Source: a virus
Direction: 5' to 3' (one strand)
DNA: 24,126 bases
Virus record (IMG/VR): IMGVR_UViG_3300030101_004221
Span: 1-24,126 of that record
The notes under the pieces are model-generated. The model had not been told where the DNA came from. It did not search any database and worked only from the letters and a program-made list of their open reading frames with translations. Position 1 is the stretch's first letter. Every line of letters starts with the position of its first letter. Shown in pieces: positions 22,707 to 24,126 of this stretch. Both the position numbers and the translations under genes were made by a program.

Positions 22707-22944
22707 TTGTTTTTACCATTGTGGGTTTACCACCTGGATTACCTGCTTGCTGTTTACGCCGAACGGCACTTGATTTCTGACCTTTTGACATAGCTCTTGC
22801 TTTTGCTATAGGGACGCACTTGGGGTAGTTTTTTCTTTTTTCACCACCGCTTCTACCACATTTTGGATAGGAACCGTCAGATCTTTTATTCGCTATGTCG
22901 ACCCAATTATCTTTTACCCAAGCGCGTAAACCTTTTTTTGCCAT
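22669..22944 (-). CDS. small basic protein, 91 aa, DUF5872-like
   Basis: Starts MAKKGLRAWVKDNWVDIANK, then SYPKCGRSGGEKR and NYPKCVPIAKARAMSKGQ, then AVRRKQQAGN, and ends in Lys/Arg runs. The WVxxxWVDI...PCGR...YPKCVP...KARxM...AVRRK pattern matches proteins I recall as DUF5872, found in phages and large algal viruses; the name is from memory. Two cysteines (29 and 43) could bind metal only if paired in a dimer. The ATG overlaps the stop of the 43-aa membrane gene (TAATG). A role in nucleic-acid or capsid binding is plausible from charge, no more. Confidence 0.78.
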   Translation of the reverse strand: MAKKGLRAWVKDNWVDIANKRSDGSYPKCGRSGGEKRKNYPKCVPIAKARAMSKGQKSSAVRRKQQAGNPGGKPTMVKTIVKKKTRRKNKK

Positions 22945-23075
22945 TATACTACTTGATTATATACGGCCCATGCTATAACAGCTACAACAACAACGACAAT
23001 AAGCTTGCCTTTCTTGTTGAGGTTATTCCATTTCTTACCGAGAAGAAATGACCACTTATTCCATATTTTCTCCAT
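22944..23075 (-). CDS. small one-TM protein, 43 aa (holin/pinholin-like candidate)
   Basis: Gene found by hand. The first 23 residues are basic and Trp-rich (MEKIWNKWSFLLGKKWNNLN), followed by a hydrophobic span LIVVVVVAVIAWAVY (about 25-39) and a short tail. One membrane segment with a positive N-side predicts N-in orientation. AGGAGG (23081-23086) lies five bases before the ATG, a perfect ribosome site, and the TAA shares one base with the next ATG. With the 76-aa membrane protein nearby, it is one of two candidates for the holin that releases the lysozyme; a Val-rich span like this is also found in small phage proteins without a lysis role. Confidence 0.75.
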   Translation of the reverse strand: MEKIWNKWSFLLGKKWNNLNKKGKLIVVVVVAVIAWAVYNQVV

Positions 23076-23080
23076 GATTA

Positions 23081-23086
23081 CCTCCT
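23081..23086 (-). promoter_or_regulatory. strong ribosome binding site of the 43-aa membrane gene
   Basis: AGGAGG on the minus strand, five bases before the ATG at 23075. It supports the reality of this very short gene. Confidence 0.75.
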
Positions 23087-23360
23087 AAACAAAAAGTTTG
23101 GTTTTTTTTCGTCTACTTTTGTCAACCATGCCACATCCTGCGGCAACGATTGATCCGCCTTTAGCCATACGGTTAGCAGATACGGATTTTCTTTGTTGTG
23201 AAATTGAACCACCCATTGCTTTCTTTTTAGGTTTCTTTTTACCACCAGGAGTTACTTTTCCTGAACAAACTGCACTAGCATACATATTAGCATATGCACT
23301 AGGGTAGACTTTAAATCTTGCCTTTGCGGCGGCTTTTCCTCTTGCGCAGAGTTTTCCCAT
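23085..23360 (-). CDS. small basic conserved-looking protein, 91 aa, GKLCARGKAAAK type
   Basis: Starts MGKLCARGKAAAKARFKVYP, followed by SAYANMYASAVCSGKVTPGG and a Lys-rich middle. The LCARGKAAAKxxFKVYPSAYANxYAxxVC pattern is one I recall from proteins of marine phages and large algal viruses, with unknown function. The second half has two GG elements (KKAMGGSIS and RMAKGGSIVAAG), and the end reads DKSRRKKTKLFV. Cysteines at 5, 32 and 76 are not in a known zinc layout. GGAGGT (23368-23373) lies seven bases before the ATG. It overlaps the 35-aa gene by 50 bases in a different frame. Confidence 0.82.
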   Translation of the reverse strand: MGKLCARGKAAAKARFKVYPSAYANMYASAVCSGKVTPGGKKKPKKKAMGGSISQQRKSVSANRMAKGGSIVAAGCGMVDKSRRKKTKLFV

Positions 23361-23418
23361 TTTTTTTACCTCCAGGTTTCATAATTTGTTGTTTCATTTG
23401 TGAACGTCCTATAGCCAT
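23311..23418 (-). CDS. tiny basic protein, 35 aa, overlapping the next gene
   Basis: Gene found by hand. The frame reads MAIGRSQMKQQIMKPGGKKN and then a Lys/Arg-rich end, with no acidic residue. The ATG shares one base with the TAA of the 76-aa gene, as do many true starts in this run, and MKPGGK matches the GG element. The last 50 bases lie over the start of the 91-aa gene in another frame, through an eight-A run (GGTAAAAAAAATGGG). It could be a real small protein or a translated leader that helps the 91-aa gene start. Confidence is limited by its length. Confidence 0.5.
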   Translation of the reverse strand: MAIGRSQMKQQIMKPGGKKNGKTLRKRKSRRKGKI

Positions 23419-23648
23419 TAAAACTCACTATAATTTTTTATTAGAAACTCTTCCATCCATGACATCTTATCATTCATTGATTGAATCTGTGTTTTAATTA
23501 CAGCAATATCTTGTTGCATTTCTGCAACACTATCAGCTTTCTTTTCTACTGCATTCAAGCGTTCTGACCACATACCCCATGTCATAGCTAATGTGGCTAA
23601 TAATACAAGGTAGGGTAAAACTGTTTTAAAGTCTATCTTAGTCGACAT
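23418..23648 (-). CDS. one-TM coiled-coil protein, 76 aa (holin or spanin candidate)
   Basis: Starts MSTKIDFKTVLPYLVLLATL, with a membrane span at about residues 9-27 ending in AMTWGMW, followed by a coiled coil of about 45 residues (ERLNAVEKKADSVAEMQQDI, then VIKTQIQSMNDKMSW). The ATG at 23648 is preferred to a TTG two codons earlier because AGGA (23655-23658) lies six bases upstream. A short N-terminus, one TM span and an exposed helix suit an inner-membrane spanin-like (Rz-type) or holin-like lysis protein, but also other small phage membrane proteins. The lysozyme is 21 kb away, so lysis genes would be split. Confidence 0.78.
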   Translation of the reverse strand: MSTKIDFKTVLPYLVLLATLAMTWGMWSERLNAVEKKADSVAEMQQDIAVIKTQIQSMNDKMSWMEEFLIKNYSEF

Positions 23649-23680
23649 ATACAATCCTGATCTGTTTTACAATTACACAT
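23633..23680 (-). CDS. possible 15-residue four-cysteine microprotein
   Basis: A frame of 15 codons, MCNCKTDQDCICRLR, starts at 23680. GAGGAG (23688-23693) lies seven bases before the ATG, an excellent ribosome site that no other gene explains. The four cysteines form two CxC pairs separated by five residues, a typical metal-binding layout. It overlaps the start of the 76-aa gene by 16 bases and may instead be a leader whose translation opens that start. No homology can be judged at this length. Confidence 0.4.
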   Translation of the reverse strand: MCNCKTDQDCICRLR

Positions 23681-23687
23681 TAGTATA

Positions 23688-23693
23688 CTCCTC
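23688..23693 (-). promoter_or_regulatory. ribosome binding site in front of the microprotein frame
   Basis: GAGGAG on the minus strand, seven bases before the ATG at 23680. The 76-aa gene has its own weaker AGGA, 32 bases further on, so this site is best explained by a translated short frame. Confidence 0.55.
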
Positions 23694-23727
23694 ATTTTGA
23701 TTTAGCGGACATTCCACTTAAAGGGTT

Positions 23728-23755
23728 ATTTAAAGCCTTATCTATCTTAAGTCAA
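23728..23755 (-). promoter_or_regulatory. candidate promoter upstream of the microprotein and one-TM gene
   Basis: On the minus strand TTGACT (23755-23750, five of six to consensus) and TTAAAT (23733-23728, four of six) are 16 bp apart. The -35 box lies within the last codons of the coiled-coil gene. It would drive the 61-bp leader region and the small genes after it. AT-rich context makes chance matches common. Confidence 0.3.
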
Positions 23756-24126
23756 GACTTTCTTCTAGTAATTTCATTTCATCAAGAAGCTCTCTTGCAT
23801 CTTCTTTTTGTCTATCTTCCACGTCATTCACAATTTCAGTGATGTGACGCACGTCTCCCTCAACCATGCGAAGATCCGTTTTAAGGTCATCTTTAAGTTC
23901 ACGACTAACCTGACTTATTAGATCTATTTCACCTAATATAATTTCTAATTCGCTTTTCAAAGCATCTAACTGTTGTGATACTAACTCTATTTGTGCTCCT
24001 GTTTGTGTTTCTACAAGAGCAATCTTCTTATCAAACCCGCTGAGGTCCGGTGCCGTATAGGCTTCAATCTGAGCTGACATATCTTGAAATTTTTTGAAAG
24101 CCTCAAAACCACCATACAAAACACCC
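23742..24126 (-). CDS. coiled-coil protein, N-terminus outside window
   Basis: At least 127 residues of acidic, Leu/Glu/Asp-rich coiled coil (QIEAYTAPDLSGFDKKIALV, then QQLDALKSELEIILGEIDLI, then REL-DDL-rich heptads to the end). The frame is open to the right edge, where it reads GVLYGGFEAFKKFQ. The TTG near the edge is unlikely to be a start, and a hydrophobic N-terminal part probably lies outside the window, giving a membrane-anchored coiled-coil protein. It is the first minus-strand gene here, followed by the one-TM coiled-coil gene, so both could be lysis or membrane-associated proteins. No catalytic motif is seen. Confidence 0.75.
   Translation of the reverse strand, partial: GVLYGGFEAFKKFQDMSAQIEAYTAPDLSGFDKKIALVETQTGAQIELVSQQLDALKSELEIILGEIDLISQVSRELKDDLKTDLRMVEGDVRHITEIVNDVEDRQKEDARELLDEMKLLEESLDLR

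Noticed and set aside
1-24126. CRISPR array, tRNA genes, integrase or insertion sequence
   Set aside because: No regular spaced repeats, no cloverleaf-like sequence in the few short gaps, and no recombinase or transposase motif in any frame examined.

Overview
This window looks like part of the genome of a tailed, probably podovirus-like marine bacteriophage. The DNA is AT-rich and tightly packed, and the proteins are rich in Lys, Asn and Ile. Many resemble structural and small basic proteins familiar from pelagiphage and uncultured marine phage genomes (SAR11 or other marine Alphaproteobacteria hosts). The host assignment is an inference from style, not a demonstrated fact. No terminase, portal, major capsid, polymerase, integrase, tRNA or CRISPR array is visible, so this is the tail, virion and lysis part of a larger genome.

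Layout. A single plus-strand gene at the left edge (bases 2-1279) is the 3' part of an SNF2-type helicase, presumably the end of a replication module. It meets head to head a run of minus-strand genes that fills the rest of the window (1272-24126). In the direction of transcription (right to left), this run begins with a truncated coiled-coil protein. Next come a one-TM coiled-coil protein (holin or spanin candidate), several very small basic proteins and a protein with a Cys-Pro-Phe motif. Then come two adaptor-like head-tail connector proteins flanking a zinc-ribbon protein, a virion protein with a strong ribosome binding site, a repeat protein with about 12 units of about 23 residues, and a collar-type tail fibre. 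After these come a four-cysteine protein and a small structural protein, then the accessory cassette. The last part holds a 608-aa virion protein, an outlying fourth oxygenase, four small proteins of the structural region, four large virion or ejection candidates (297, 294, 628 and 949 aa), a Pro-rich protein, a T4-type lysozyme and four small basic genes.

The accessory cassette (about 12.7-16.7 kb) is the most interesting part. It holds three 2-oxoglutarate/Fe(II) oxygenase-like proteins from different subfamilies, a GT-A-like glycosyltransferase with a DAD motif, a GT9 (heptosyltransferase)-like protein and a DUF6065-like protein. A fourth oxygenase-like gene lies just beyond the 608-aa virion gene. 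Hydroxylation followed by glycosylation, of a virion protein or of a host glycan, is a testable hypothesis.

The minus-strand genes are linked by TAATG, ATGA or short overlaps, with few gaps above 40 bp, so they are probably read as a few long transcripts. Candidate promoters sit upstream of the tail fibre, of the 83-aa gene and of the one-TM protein. No stretch longer than 300 bases lacks a gene. Six genes shorter than 60 codons were found by hand (52, 56, 36, 43, 35 and 15 aa).
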